Assembly: GCA_002714465.1 (NCBI GenBank)
Contig: PAXL01000019.1
Location: forward strand, 191,082 to 251,483
Length of the DNA stretch: 60,402 nt
Source of the DNA: Gemmatimonadota bacterium
Lineage (GTDB): Bacteria > Latescibacterota > UBA2968
Direction of reading: 5' to 3'
Below the pieces are notes generated by a model. That model did not search any database. It was not told the DNA's origin and saw only the letters and a program-made list of their open reading frames with translations. A program made the translations under genes and the position numbers. Shown here in pieces: positions 8,836 to 16,762 of the stretch (its first letter is position 1; the number at the start of each line of letters is the position of its first letter).

Positions 8836-9819
8836 ATGTCGAAATGGAGTCGTGCTACAGCCGGTTTCACAGCGGCTCTAATGTTATGGAGCAGCGTCCT
8901 TAGTGTTAGTGCGGCCTATGCCGAAGAGCCGAATGAGGGCGAGGTCGTTCGCACCATCGTGGGACGGGACTCGAACGGGTGGGCCGTGGTCGACATTCGA
9001 ACGGTTACTGGTCAGGTCGTGATCCTGAGTCCCGTTGTCGGGAGGGGCATTGATCTGGACGAGAGCATCAAGTTTTCGATGTTCCAGGGGCCGAGCGAGT
9101 TCAACCGTCGTGCACCGATTCCTGTCCTGGCAGCCTCTGTGCCAGGATTCAAAGAAGCGTTGTTCATTAAGCGAGGTGAGGACCGGTACGGGGTACGGAT
9201 CAAGTTCTCGTCGGCTAACAAGACGAAGTTTCGCACTTTGTCCCTTAATGAAACGGATGTAAAACGGATTCGAGAGTATGTCGAGAATTTCGCCGAGATC
9301 CAGAGAGGTGAATACAAGATCCACAGAAGCGATACGAAGATTGAGGATGTAGCAGAGTATCCGAAGCTGACCGATGAGGCGGTCAGCTTTGAGACCCGTG
9401 TGCCGAGATTTGTGCTCGCGCGGAGGGTAAACGGTCAGGTGACCCTTACGGACGGCTTGGAGATCAGGGGTGAACTTGTCCCTGTTTTCGATGAGGGTTC
9501 GATCTTGATCGATGTGGACTTCGCGACCCGCTCTGTTCCTGTGGACGATATCCACCGAATACGGACGTCGGGGAATAAGAGCTCGAGTGCGTTGCGTGGC
9601 GCCGTGCGGACGGGGATCGGGAGTGCGCTGTCGGGCGCATTGACTGGTGCTCTCGCGGCGTGGCAATCGAACGCGGATGTGAAGGAATGGACGGTTTTCG
9701 GGACAATCTTCTTCGGAGCAGCCGGATTCCTTACAGGACTTGCGACCGGAATCGGGAGTGGAGCGAGCTCGGAAGATTTCGTGCTTGGCCCCCTGGGGAA
9801 GTCTGGCAAGGGTGAATAA
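8836..9819 (+). CDS. Exported protein of unknown function with C-terminal Gly-rich hydrophobic segments
   Basis: 327 residues from ATG 8836 (GTG 8827 would add three residues). The N-terminus has a Sec-type signal peptide, ending near VSAAYA-EEP. The middle is a beta-rich, polar region with no recognised domain. Near the end two small-residue hydrophobic stretches (about residues 255-275, SALRGAVRTGIGSALSGAL, and 290-312, FFGAAGFLTGLATGIGSG) resemble glycine-zipper segments of envelope-associated proteins. Likely periplasmic or outer-membrane associated. A strong hairpin 25 bp downstream suggests it ends a transcript. Function unknown. Confidence 0.7.
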   Translation: MSKWSRATAGFTAALMLWSSVLSVSAAYAEEPNEGEVVRTIVGRDSNGWAVVDIRTVTGQVVILSPVVGRGIDLDESIKFSMFQGPSEFNRRAPIPVLAASVPGFKEALFIKRGEDRYGVRIKFSSANKTKFRTLSLNETDVKRIREYVENFAEIQRGEYKIHRSDTKIEDVAEYPKLTDEAVSFETRVPRFVLARRVNGQVTLTDGLEIRGELVPVFDEGSILIDVDFATRSVPVDDIHRIRTSGNKSSSALRGAVRTGIGSALSGALTGALAAWQSNADVKEWTVFGTIFFGAAGFLTGLATGIGSGASSEDFVLGPLGKSGKGE

Positions 9820-9844
9820 GACCGGACGATAAAGGCATTGTACA

Positions 9845-9880
9845 GGCCGTCTGCTCTTGGGAGCAGGCGGCCTTCTGGTT
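9845..9880 (+). terminator. Probable intrinsic terminator after exported-protein gene
   Basis: A 12-bp stem, GGCCGTCTGCTC (9845-9856) with GAGCAGGCGGCC (9861-9872) and one G-T wobble, closes on a TTGG tetraloop and is followed by TTCTGGTTT. The U tract is short, so efficiency is uncertain. Confidence 0.6.
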
Positions 9881-9951
9881 TGTGGACTTCTCCCATCCAT
9901 AGCTGCCCATCGGAGACGAGTACCGGCCAAGCGTGACACCGAGTGGTAGAG

Positions 9952-10150
9952 GCGGGACGCATCGGTCCGGTCGAGGCTCTGATCGAGTCTGGCACAGACA
10001 CCTAGACGCTCGCCATGAACAGGATCGCACGCCACTGATGATGGCGTCTAGTTTTGGGAATGTCGATACGGCAGCCCATCTTCTCCAGTCCAGCGCCTGT
10101 ATCGGCCGTGCAGGCCGCAAAGGCCCGACAGCGATCGACTATGCAGTTGA
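9952..10150 (+). pseudogene. Ankyrin-repeat gene remnant
   Basis: Two consecutive ankyrin-like repeats can be read across a frameshift. AGRIGPVEALIESGTDT lies at 9952-10002, ended by TAG 10003-10005. In another frame comes RTPLMMASSFGNVDTAAHLL (about 10029-10088), then RAGRKGPTAIDYAVE (about 10107-10151). The TPLMxAxxxGxxxxxxxLL pattern is the ankyrin consensus, and GxTAxDYA is the next repeat's start. No start codon with a ribosome site and no intact frame are seen. The rest of the 9880-10260 spacer shows nothing else. Ankyrin proteins are common in host-associated bacteria, but this copy appears dead. Confidence 0.6.
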
Positions 10151-10260
10151 GATACGCCCCCGGACAAGAGGTCAATATGGTTATCGATCGGTTACTGAGG
10201 GATACGGTTATCGATTGGTGAGCTAGGTTTTGATCTGGCCAAGACCTATCTTGTGTGTCT

Positions 10261-10782
10261 ATGGAACTGATCGAATTCGAAGGTTCTTTGCCCGCGCTGT
10301 CAGAATCTGCATTTGTGGCTAAAGGGGCGATCCTGATTGGAAAAGTGACGGTCGGGGATCGAGCCAGTGTCTGGTTCAACGCGGTTTTACGCGGTGACAA
10401 CGAGCCGATTACGGTTGGCGACGCGTCGAACGTGCAGGATGGATGTGTGCTACATACGGATCCAGAATATCCGTGCCGTGTCGGCGAATTCGTGACAGTC
10501 GGTCACAATGTTGTGCTACACGGGTGTACAGTTGAGGATGGCGCGACGATCGGTATGGGAGCGACCGTGCTGAACGGTGCGACAGTCTGCGCTGGAGCAC
10601 TCGTCGCCGCAAATGCCCTTGTGCTCGAAGGGTTCGAGGTGCCACCTGGAACGCTCGCGGCCGGTGTGCCGGCTAAGGTTCGACGGGAACTGAACGAGTC
10701 AGATGTGGCGAGGTTTAGGGAAAATGCTGAGGGGTATGTGAAGCGTAGTCGAGCGTATATGAGGTGGGAGGACAAGTCTTGA
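10261..10782 (+). CDS. Gamma carbonic anhydrase-like hexapeptide-repeat protein
   Basis: 173 residues from ATG 10261 (GTG 10255 adds two). Left-handed beta-helix of the YrdA/PaaY/gamma-carbonic-anhydrase family, with repeated [LIV]GxxxxxG hexapeptides. Typical family words are SVWFNAVLRGD, NVQDGCVLHTD, VGHNVVLHGC and IGMGATVLNGA. The three His residues expected to bind zinc between subunits of the trimer (in VLHT, VGHN and VLHG) are all present, so carbonic anhydrase activity is plausible. Many homologues have no proven activity. Its stop overlaps the TTG start of the next gene, implying cotranscription with the O-antigen-ligase-like gene. Confidence 0.88.
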   Translation: MELIEFEGSLPALSESAFVAKGAILIGKVTVGDRASVWFNAVLRGDNEPITVGDASNVQDGCVLHTDPEYPCRVGEFVTVGHNVVLHGCTVEDGATIGMGATVLNGATVCAGALVAANALVLEGFEVPPGTLAAGVPAKVRRELNESDVARFRENAEGYVKRSRAYMRWEDKS

Positions 10783-12962
10783 TTGAAGCGCTCCGAGGGA
10801 TCGATCGCTTGACGTGGTTCAACAGGATATCGGGCGGATATTTGCTCCTGATGGTTCCACTCTACTGGAACTACGAGGCGTATGACTCGACGCTCTGGGA
10901 GAAGTTTCTGGTAGCGCACATCGTGGTGATCCGTATGGGGATCGGGTGGCTACTTTCCGCGCTTTCGAACCGTGAGAACGGTGGTCGGTTTGCGCTCGAC
11001 ACACCTATTCTGCTCTACCTCGGCCTTGTCGCTCTATCCTGGATGTGGGCCATAAACCCACTGAAGAGCGGGATGGAAGTGATCCGCGTCCTGCTGGCCG
11101 CCACCGTCTACTTCGCGGTCTCCAGAACGTATACTTCCGAGTCGAGAGACACCTGGCTCTGTGGCTCGTCCGCAGCACTCGGGATCGTGTCGCTCGTCGG
11201 TGTCATCCAGTATCTGGGGATCGGATTCCTCGACTGGCGATCCGCCGGCCTCCCGAATTCTACATTCTACTACCGCAACTATGCAGCCATGTATGTTGCG
11301 ATCGCGCTGCCGCTTGCCTTTGGCTCGCTTGTTCTTACACGCAACGATACGACAAGGCTTCTTCACGCCGCCAGCGCGACACTCGGTGTGATCTTCCTGA
11401 TCTACACGCGTACCAGAGGGGCTTGGCTTGGAATAATATTTGCCGTGGTCGGCGTGATCCTCGCTCTTCGAGTAGCACGAGACGAGAGCTCGGCCTACGG
11501 GGCCTGGTTCACCGGTCTCGTGAGGCAGCAGCGTACGCTCTGGGTTGCTGGGCTTGTGATTGTCGCTGCGCTCCTTATGCCTCCAGCGGAAAAGGGAGAG
11601 CTTGACGCTTTGCCGGCATACAAGTCGAGCGCAGCTGGAGCCTTCGTTTCGATTCTTGCAGGGCAAGGCAGCGGGCGGACGGGGACGTGGCTCCAGTCGT
11701 TACAGATGATCGCGGATCACCCCCTTCTCGGCTCCGGGATCGGGAACTGGGATGCGTCATACCTTCAGTATGCGGGCCCGATACTTCACCAAGATGGCGG
11801 TCTGTTTGCGCGACCGCATAACGACTACCTCTGGACCGTGACCGAGCTCGGCCTGTCGGGGCTGATCCTGTTTATCTGGATGCCAGTGGGCGGTCTTTGG
11901 CTTGTTTGGTGCCGGATGCGTCAGAGCAACAACGGGTCTGAGTTGATTCTTCTGACCAGCCTGTGTGCAGGGCTGATCGCCATTTCGGTCCACGCCTTCT
12001 TCAGCTTTCCAAGGGAACGGATGGCTGCAACTGTCATCCCGTTCCTTTACCTGGGATGGATAAGTGCCGTCACGAGGGATTCGAGGAGCCGACCTGTTGT
12101 AAAGGTTTTGCAGTTGGCCCGCCCGGCAGTCATGGCAGTCCTTTGTGTTCTCACCCTATCGACAACGATACAGGTAACACGGGCCTACCGAGCCTACTTT
12201 TGGGCGGATGCCTACCGGACGTTCGACCGGTTCGAACAGGCCCTCGCGGCTATTTCGTCCGCTATCGAACTCGGCGTCGTGGACTACCGGTTCTACGAAC
12301 TCAAAGCGTTGATTCACCACCGGATGGGCGATCCGGAAGCCGCGCTTGATGCGAGCGAAAGGTTGCTGAAGTACCACCCTCACAACCCCTGGAGTTTCCA
12401 CAAGGTGGGGCTATTCCATTTGGAGCTCGGCAACTATGCCGACGCCAGGGACGCATTCGCTTCAGGCGTGCAGTATGCCCCGGGTGTGGGGAGGATTCGT
12501 CGGGATCTCGGGCGAGCGTATGACGGGCTCGGACAGCCCGACAGCGCGTTGGCTTCGTATGAGATGGCGCTCAAAGCGATCCCCTCAGATGCGCTGCTTC
12601 GGACGAGGCTCGCGTCGTCCATGGCGGATCTTGAGGATTTCGAGGCGGCGAAGGAGCACATCACTGTTGCGGCGGAGCGTCTGAAGCTGACGCGAGCCCA
12701 TGCGGACGTGACAGTTGTAGGCGACGTTGCCATGAAGTCGAAGGCCTACGACGCGGCAGTGCTGGCATATGGTAGAGCCGCTGCACTCGTACCTGAGAAC
12801 CCAGTCTATCAGGTGAATCAAGTGAACGCATTGGAGGCAGCGGGTGAGATCGAGAGCGCCGTCGCTGTCCTGAAGAGCCTTCTCGAGTCTGCCGAACCCT
12901 CAGACCAGGAGGCGATACAGAAGCGAATCGCGCGCATGGAGCAGGCAGAAGCTGGTGGATGA
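10779..12962 (+). CDS. O-antigen ligase-like membrane protein with C-terminal TPR domain
   Basis: About 727 residues. The N-terminal ~440 residues hold roughly ten hydrophobic helices and the Wzy_C/WaaL-type loop, including GRTGTWLQSLQMIADHPLLG, GSGIGNWD and FARPHNDYLWTVTELG. The His/Asp in HND match the O-antigen ligase family. The C-terminal ~270 residues are tetratricopeptide repeats (for example YEMALKAIPSDALLRTRLA). Such fusions transfer or polymerise surface glycans at the periplasmic face. Start chosen as TTG 10779 because GGGAGGA lies 7 bases upstream and it overlaps the preceding stop; GTG 10764 would include the ribosome site. Substrate (lipid A-linked glycan, protein, or free polymer) is unknown. 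Confidence 0.82.
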   Translation: MIEALRGIDRLTWFNRISGGYLLLMVPLYWNYEAYDSTLWEKFLVAHIVVIRMGIGWLLSALSNRENGGRFALDTPILLYLGLVALSWMWAINPLKSGMEVIRVLLAATVYFAVSRTYTSESRDTWLCGSSAALGIVSLVGVIQYLGIGFLDWRSAGLPNSTFYYRNYAAMYVAIALPLAFGSLVLTRNDTTRLLHAASATLGVIFLIYTRTRGAWLGIIFAVVGVILALRVARDESSAYGAWFTGLVRQQRTLWVAGLVIVAALLMPPAEKGELDALPAYKSSAAGAFVSILAGQGSGRTGTWLQSLQMIADHPLLGSGIGNWDASYLQYAGPILHQDGGLFARPHNDYLWTVTELGLSGLILFIWMPVGGLWLVWCRMRQSNNGSELILLTSLCAGLIAISVHAFFSFPRERMAATVIPFLYLGWISAVTRDSRSRPVVKVLQLARPAVMAVLCVLTLSTTIQVTRAYRAYFWADAYRTFDRFEQALAAISSAIELGVVDYRFYELKALIHHRMGDPEAALDASERLLKYHPHNPWSFHKVGLFHLELGNYADARDAFASGVQYAPGVGRIRRDLGRAYDGLGQPDSALASYEMALKAIPSDALLRTRLASSMADLEDFEAAKEHITVAAERLKLTRAHADVTVVGDVAMKSKAYDAAVLAYGRAAALVPENPVYQVNQVNALEAAGEIESAVAVLKSLLESAEPSDQEAIQKRIARMEQAEAGG

Positions 12963-13329
12963 GCGGATTCGTCTCGGGCTTGACAAGGGCATCGAAGAGT
13001 TTAACGAGGGGGCCTTCTTCGAAGCTCACGATACGCTCGAAGACGTTTGGATGGACGTTCGAGGTGAGAGTCGACTGTTCTTTCAGGGCCTGATCCAGCT
13101 TTGCATTGGGTACTACCATCTGACCTGCGAGAATTTCACCGGCGCACAGCACCTTTTCGGAAGAGGGGTGTCGAAGCTCAAGGTCTATGAGCCAGGACAC
13201 GCTGGTGTGGATCTGGCGTCGCTCCTTACGGAGGTGCGAAAGACTCAGGAGGCAGTGAAGCTCAAGCTTGCAGGGGAGAGTCACGTCCCCTTCTGGTCGC
13301 TACCAAAGATAAAGCGGTCTAGTGTATGA
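12955..13329 (+). CDS. DUF309 family protein
   Basis: 124 residues from GTG 12955, overlapping the end of the previous gene by 8 bp. The DUF309 hallmark FNEGAFFEAHDTLEDVW (about residues 17-33) is followed by RLFFQGLIQLCIGYYHL and a GAQHLFGRGVSKL helix. It is a small all-alpha cytoplasmic protein found in many bacteria and chloroplasts, with no established biochemical role. The conserved H in FEAHDTLE and the FFQGLIQ helix form the proposed ligand site of the fold. Probably cotranscribed with the upstream ligase/TPR gene. Confidence 0.88.
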   Translation: MDERIRLGLDKGIEEFNEGAFFEAHDTLEDVWMDVRGESRLFFQGLIQLCIGYYHLTCENFTGAQHLFGRGVSKLKVYEPGHAGVDLASLLTEVRKTQEAVKLKLAGESHVPFWSLPKIKRSSV

Positions 13330-13407
13330 TTGCGGGTTCATTGACTCGCTCGGGCGACCCTCGTATTTTTTCTTGGAAACGACTTGCTCTGGGGGAAAGC
13401 GATCGAG

Positions 13408-13974
13408 ATGAAACTGAGAAACCTGACTGTCCTGGCGCTGTCCCTTCTTGTTGCGTGTGGTGATGATTCACCGACGGGACAGGAACTTGAGCCGACGCTC
13501 AGGAATGTCAACTTCATCACGCTCAACGAGTACGAAGGGTATCTCACCGACGTCCAGTCGACTATTCCCGGCGTAACTGTGATGATGGCAGAGTTTAGCG
13601 CAATCGGTAAGGACTATTATGCCGGGTTCGTACCCGTCTACTGGATCGGCGAATATACGAAGAACCTGTTGCGTCGCGTCGAGGGTATTCAGGCTCAGGC
13701 ACAGAGCATTCGTCCACAGCATCCAGAACTTCTCAAACTCCACACGGAGGAGTACGAGGCTGCCCTGGAAGACTTCCACGTGGCGTTTACGCTTTTCGTG
13801 CAGGGCATCGAGCGGCCGGGTTCCGTGTCAACTGACGACGTGAACGACTGGATCGTCGGAGGGAACACACATCTGATTCGTCTGCAGATCCTTCTGGGTG
13901 ATCTGGGCGGGCGGCGCATCGATTTCTTCGCCAGCCAGGGTGGTGGTGATGGGTTCGGCGACATCGATTTCTGA
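13408..13974 (+). CDS. Putative lipoprotein of unknown function
   Basis: 188 residues from ATG 13408 (an in-frame TTG at 13384 would precede the signal sequence). The signal peptide MKLRNLTVLALSLLVACGDD has lipobox LVAC with Cys at residue 16, so it should be lipid-anchored; DD after the Cys is often read as inner-membrane retention in enterobacteria, which may not apply here. The mature part is mostly helical (LLKLHTEEYEAALEDFHVAF) and ends in a Gly/Asp-rich tail (QGGGDGFGDIDF). No domain recognised. A terminator follows 26 bp downstream. Confidence 0.7.
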   Translation: MKLRNLTVLALSLLVACGDDSPTGQELEPTLRNVNFITLNEYEGYLTDVQSTIPGVTVMMAEFSAIGKDYYAGFVPVYWIGEYTKNLLRRVEGIQAQAQSIRPQHPELLKLHTEEYEAALEDFHVAFTLFVQGIERPGSVSTDDVNDWIVGGNTHLIRLQILLGDLGGRRIDFFASQGGGDGFGDIDF

Positions 13975-14000
13975 TCGGATAAATCAAGGAAAGATATTGC

Positions 14001-14033
14001 CGCTGACACGCATAGTCGTGTTGGCGTTTTTTT
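14001..14033 (+). terminator. Intrinsic terminator after lipoprotein gene
   Basis: CGCTGACACG (14001-14010) pairs with CGTGTTGGCG (14017-14026), with two G-U wobbles, and is followed directly by seven T (14027-14033). This is a clear rho-independent terminator for the lipoprotein transcript. Confidence 0.75.
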
Positions 14034-14178
14034 GTGTGCATTGTTAGCAATCGAAGTGTTCGAGCGCTGATAAAATGTTCCGAAAACTGGAAAAGGCATT
14101 GACCACGCAATCGATTTCGTCCCTTCCCTGAACGCGCGTCTTCGGTAACCTCTCCGATGATCCCCAAGGAGGGTTCGG

Positions 14179-14382
14179 ATGCGTTACGCCTGTTGCATTA
14201 TCAGTCAGGAAGAACCAGAGCAGTCGCTGTTTTTCATGCTCAACGCACTACTGCAGGCTCTTGTCGATATCGGTGACGACATCGCCGATAATGAAGACTT
14301 CAATGTGGACCTGGCTTCGCTCCTCCACTCCTTTGTGGGCGTGCTGGACGGGAGAACCGAGCGCGTCGACTGTAGGACATAG
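14179..14382 (+). CDS. Small acidic hypothetical protein (67 aa)
   Basis: ATG 14179 sits 6 bases after AAGGAGG (14166-14172), an unusually good ribosome site for this window. The product is acidic with an amphipathic helix (LFFMLNALLQALVDIGDD) and EDFNVDLASLLHSFVGVLDG; no family recognised. It lies alone between a terminator and the convergent DUF58 gene. The Shine-Dalgarno site is the main support. It could equally be the start of an eroded longer gene. Confidence 0.35.
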   Translation: MRYACCIISQEEPEQSLFFMLNALLQALVDIGDDIADNEDFNVDLASLLHSFVGVLDGRTERVDCRT

Positions 14383-14604
14383 ATTTCGTGAGGCGTGCAG
14401 TCGGACCGAGGCAATAGGTGCTATTGTTCGATTGCGGCTTCTGTCGGAAGAAGCCCAAGTATGGCGCTATGGCGGTTTTGGAAGTTCTCTCGAAGTAGTT
14501 GAACCGGTTTGATCTGATACAAGGGTTCTGATACGTTGCTTGCATCTGAAACGGTCTGGTGGGATATCATACCATTTGGAACGACACTCTCGGAGGGGGC
14601 AAAG

Positions 14605-14730
14605 ATGCCGCTGATTCGACACAGTCTCGACCAGATTCTAGAGGCATATCATGACAGGGTCAAGACGGCTTCAACAGAGGTTCGTGGGGATGTCAATAGG
14701 CTGGGTGAGTCGCAGGCTGCAATTGACTAA
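14605..14730 (+). CDS. Small hypothetical ORF (41 aa)
   Basis: ATG 14605 follows GGAGGGGG at 14592-14599 with 5-base spacing. It encodes MPLIRHSLDQILEAYHDRVK plus a short polar tail, predicted helical. An in-frame TTG at 14536 would extend it without a ribosome site. No homology recognised. The rest of 14383-14866 shows only an A/T-rich repeat at 14755-14790. Confidence 0.25.
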   Translation: MPLIRHSLDQILEAYHDRVKTASTEVRGDVNRLGESQAAID

Positions 14731-14754
14731 GATATCGCCTTCGAAGGAGTCTGG

Positions 14755-14790
14755 TAATTGAGAATCGATAATAGAAGATTGAGGATTGGG
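14755..14790. repeat. A/T-rich ATTGA-type intergenic repeat, copy 1
   Basis: Contains TAATTGAGAATCGATAATAG then AAGATTGAGGATTGGG: repeated ATTGA words about 10-20 bases apart in an otherwise GC-rich genome. Similar tracts lie at 39398-39437 and 53532-53568, all in non-coding spacers. Possibly a dispersed element; function unknown. Confidence 0.4.
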
Positions 14791-14866
14791 TGCTTCGATG
14801 GGGTGAGGTGCCAGTCCAAACAACGCAACGGGTGCGAATTGGGTTGGTCCTGCCCGCTCTTTTGTT

Positions 14867-15766
14867 CTAGACGAGGCGTTTGCGTTTGGCGAGGTAGTTG
14901 GTGAGTGCGACGTCGAAGGGGGTCTGGGTGTCGAGGCTGACGTAGTCGATAAGGGTATCTCGGCAGGTGCGTCGGAGATGGGTGAGTTTTGCCTCGAGCT
15001 TCTCGCGATACTCCCGTGCGATCTGCCACGGCTCAGTCGCGACCCGTGCCCCGGTTTCGAGATCGACGAAAACCGTTTCGCGATCGAAAGCCAGGTCGCG
15101 CTCGCGTGGGTCGAGAAGATGGAAGACGATAACCTCGTGGTTCCGGTGACGTAGATGTTTGAGACCGTTTGTGATCCGGTCTGTGTCGTCGACGAGGTCG
15201 GAGATGATGATGATCAGAGCGCGTCGTTTGATGCGCTCTGCGAGGTCGTGGAAGGTATCTGCAAGATCAGTGTCGCTTCCGTCAGGCCGGGCTTCCTCGA
15301 TCGTGTGGAGAATCGTTTGCAGATGACTGCCGACCGACCGCGGCGGGATGAAGGACCGAAGGGCGGTGTCGAAAGTGACGAGTCCAACGGCGTCTCTCTG
15401 TCGGAGCATCAGATGGGCGAGAGCAGCTGAGACGAGCCCAGCATACCGGTGCTTGGTGACCTCTCCAGAGGCATATGCCATGGACGCAGAGCTGTCTAGG
15501 ACGAGGTAGGCCTTCAGGTTAGTCTCCTCCTCGTACTGTTTGACAAACAGTCGGTTTGTGCGGCCCAAGACCTTCCAGTCCAAGTTTCGGAGAGGATCGC
15601 CAGGCATATACTGACGATATTCGGAGAACTCGACGGAGAAGCCGTGGTAAGGACTCTTGTGCAGGCCCGTGATGAACCCTTCTACGACGAGTCTAGCAAT
15701 CAGGTCCAGCCGGTCGAGACGGGAGACAACGCCGGGCTGGAGATACTCGGATACGAGCGAGTTCAC
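14867..15766 (-). CDS. DUF58 domain protein with vWA-like metal site
   Basis: 299 residues from GTG 15766, overlapping the MoxR stop (GTGA), which fixes the start; the longer open frame upstream is only the shadow of moxR. The DUF58 signature GFSVEFSEYRQYMPGDPLRN (43-62) and DWKVLGRTNRLFVKQYEEE come first. VLDSSASM (89-96) follows, a DxSxS MIDAS-like motif of the von Willebrand A fold. DUF58 proteins pair with MoxR ATPases and are thought to act with them in chaperone-like maturation of envelope or metal-dependent complexes. Last gene of the module that begins with DUF4159. Confidence 0.92.
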   Translation of the reverse strand: MNSLVSEYLQPGVVSRLDRLDLIARLVVEGFITGLHKSPYHGFSVEFSEYRQYMPGDPLRNLDWKVLGRTNRLFVKQYEEETNLKAYLVLDSSASMAYASGEVTKHRYAGLVSAALAHLMLRQRDAVGLVTFDTALRSFIPPRSVGSHLQTILHTIEEARPDGSDTDLADTFHDLAERIKRRALIIIISDLVDDTDRITNGLKHLRHRNHEVIVFHLLDPRERDLAFDRETVFVDLETGARVATEPWQIAREYREKLEAKLTHLRRTCRDTLIDYVSLDTQTPFDVALTNYLAKRKRLV

Positions 15767-16749
15767 GCGATGAGCCGGTTGATCAGGTCTACCGGGCTGA
15801 TGCCCTGGGCTTCCGCGTTGAAGTTGGTGACGATACGGTGTCTGAGAACGGGGACGGCGACGGTGTTGACGTCGTCGATCGATGCGGCGTATCGGCCTTC
15901 GATGATTGCTCTCGCTTTTGCGCCTAGGATCAGACACTGCGACGCGCGGGGACCGGCCCCCCAGCTGACGAGTTCTCCGATGCCACTCCTATCTTCCGAC
16001 AGACCCGGACGTGTCTGACGCGCTAGGTGGACTGCGTAGTTCACGATGTCATCCGCAACAGGAACCTTCCGAACAAGAGATTGCATGGTGAGGACTTCGG
16101 CGCCAGTCATCACGGGAGTGATCTTGGCGCTGCCCGAACCAGTCGTGGATTTGACGATCGCCCGCTCTTCTTCCTCCGAGGGGTAGTCGATCCATATGTT
16201 GAAAATGAAACGGTCGAGCTGGGCTTCGGGCAGGGGGTAGGTTCCTTCCTGTTCGATCGGGTTCTGAGTTGCCAGAACAAAGAAGGGCTCGCTGAGTTTG
16301 AGTGTTTCACCACCTGCTGTCACCTCGTGCTCCTGCATGGCTTGGAGTAACGCGGCCTGTGTTTTCGGGGGTGTTCGGTTGATCTCGTCGGCGAGAATGA
16401 TGTTCGCGAAGACCGGTCCCTGGACGAACCTGAACATTTTTTGACCCGTCGTGTGGTCCTCCTCTAGCACTTCGGTCCCCGTGATGTCGGACGGCATCAG
16501 GTCCGGTGTGAACTGGATCCGGTTGAAGCTGAGGTCGAGGACACGGGCAAGTGTCGAGATCAGCAGTGTCTTCGCCAGTCCTGGGACTCCAACAAGCAGC
16601 GCGTGTCCTCCGCAAAGCAGGGCGATCAACAACTGGTCGACGACGGTCTTCTGGCCGACGATGACCTTGCCGATTTCCTCGGTGATCTTCTCGTGCGCCT
16701 CACGCAGCCGTTCGACTGCCTGTAGGTCTTTCGATTCGGACTCGGGCAT
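15763..16749 (-). CDS. MoxR-family AAA ATPase
   Basis: 328 residues. Walker A GVPGLAKT (54-61), Walker B ILADEINRTPPKTQAALLQA (about 116-135), sensor 1 VLATQNPIEQEGTYPLPEAQ and the arginine-finger region LDRFIF are all canonical for MoxR. MoxR proteins form hexamers working with partner vWA/DUF58 proteins, encoded here directly downstream with a 4-bp overlap. The exported protein gene upstream ends 13 bp before. No BatA-type vWA membrane protein is visible next door, unlike the classic aerotolerance operon. Confidence 0.95.
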   Translation of the reverse strand: MPESESKDLQAVERLREAHEKITEEIGKVIVGQKTVVDQLLIALLCGGHALLVGVPGLAKTLLISTLARVLDLSFNRIQFTPDLMPSDITGTEVLEEDHTTGQKMFRFVQGPVFANIILADEINRTPPKTQAALLQAMQEHEVTAGGETLKLSEPFFVLATQNPIEQEGTYPLPEAQLDRFIFNIWIDYPSEEEERAIVKSTTGSGSAKITPVMTGAEVLTMQSLVRKVPVADDIVNYAVHLARQTRPGLSEDRSGIGELVSWGAGPRASQCLILGAKARAIIEGRYAASIDDVNTVAVPVLRHRIVTNFNAEAQGISPVDLINRLIA

Positions 16750-16762
16750 TACGCCTCCGTTT

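Noticed and set aside
8884..10035. 383-codon minus-strand open frame
   Set aside because: Lies antisense to the exported protein with a signal peptide; no ribosome site, no recognisable motif, arginine-rich shadow composition.
15767..15937. Upstream extension of the DUF58 frame
   Set aside because: Overlaps moxR in another frame and is extremely Arg-rich; the GTGA overlap gives a better start at 15766.
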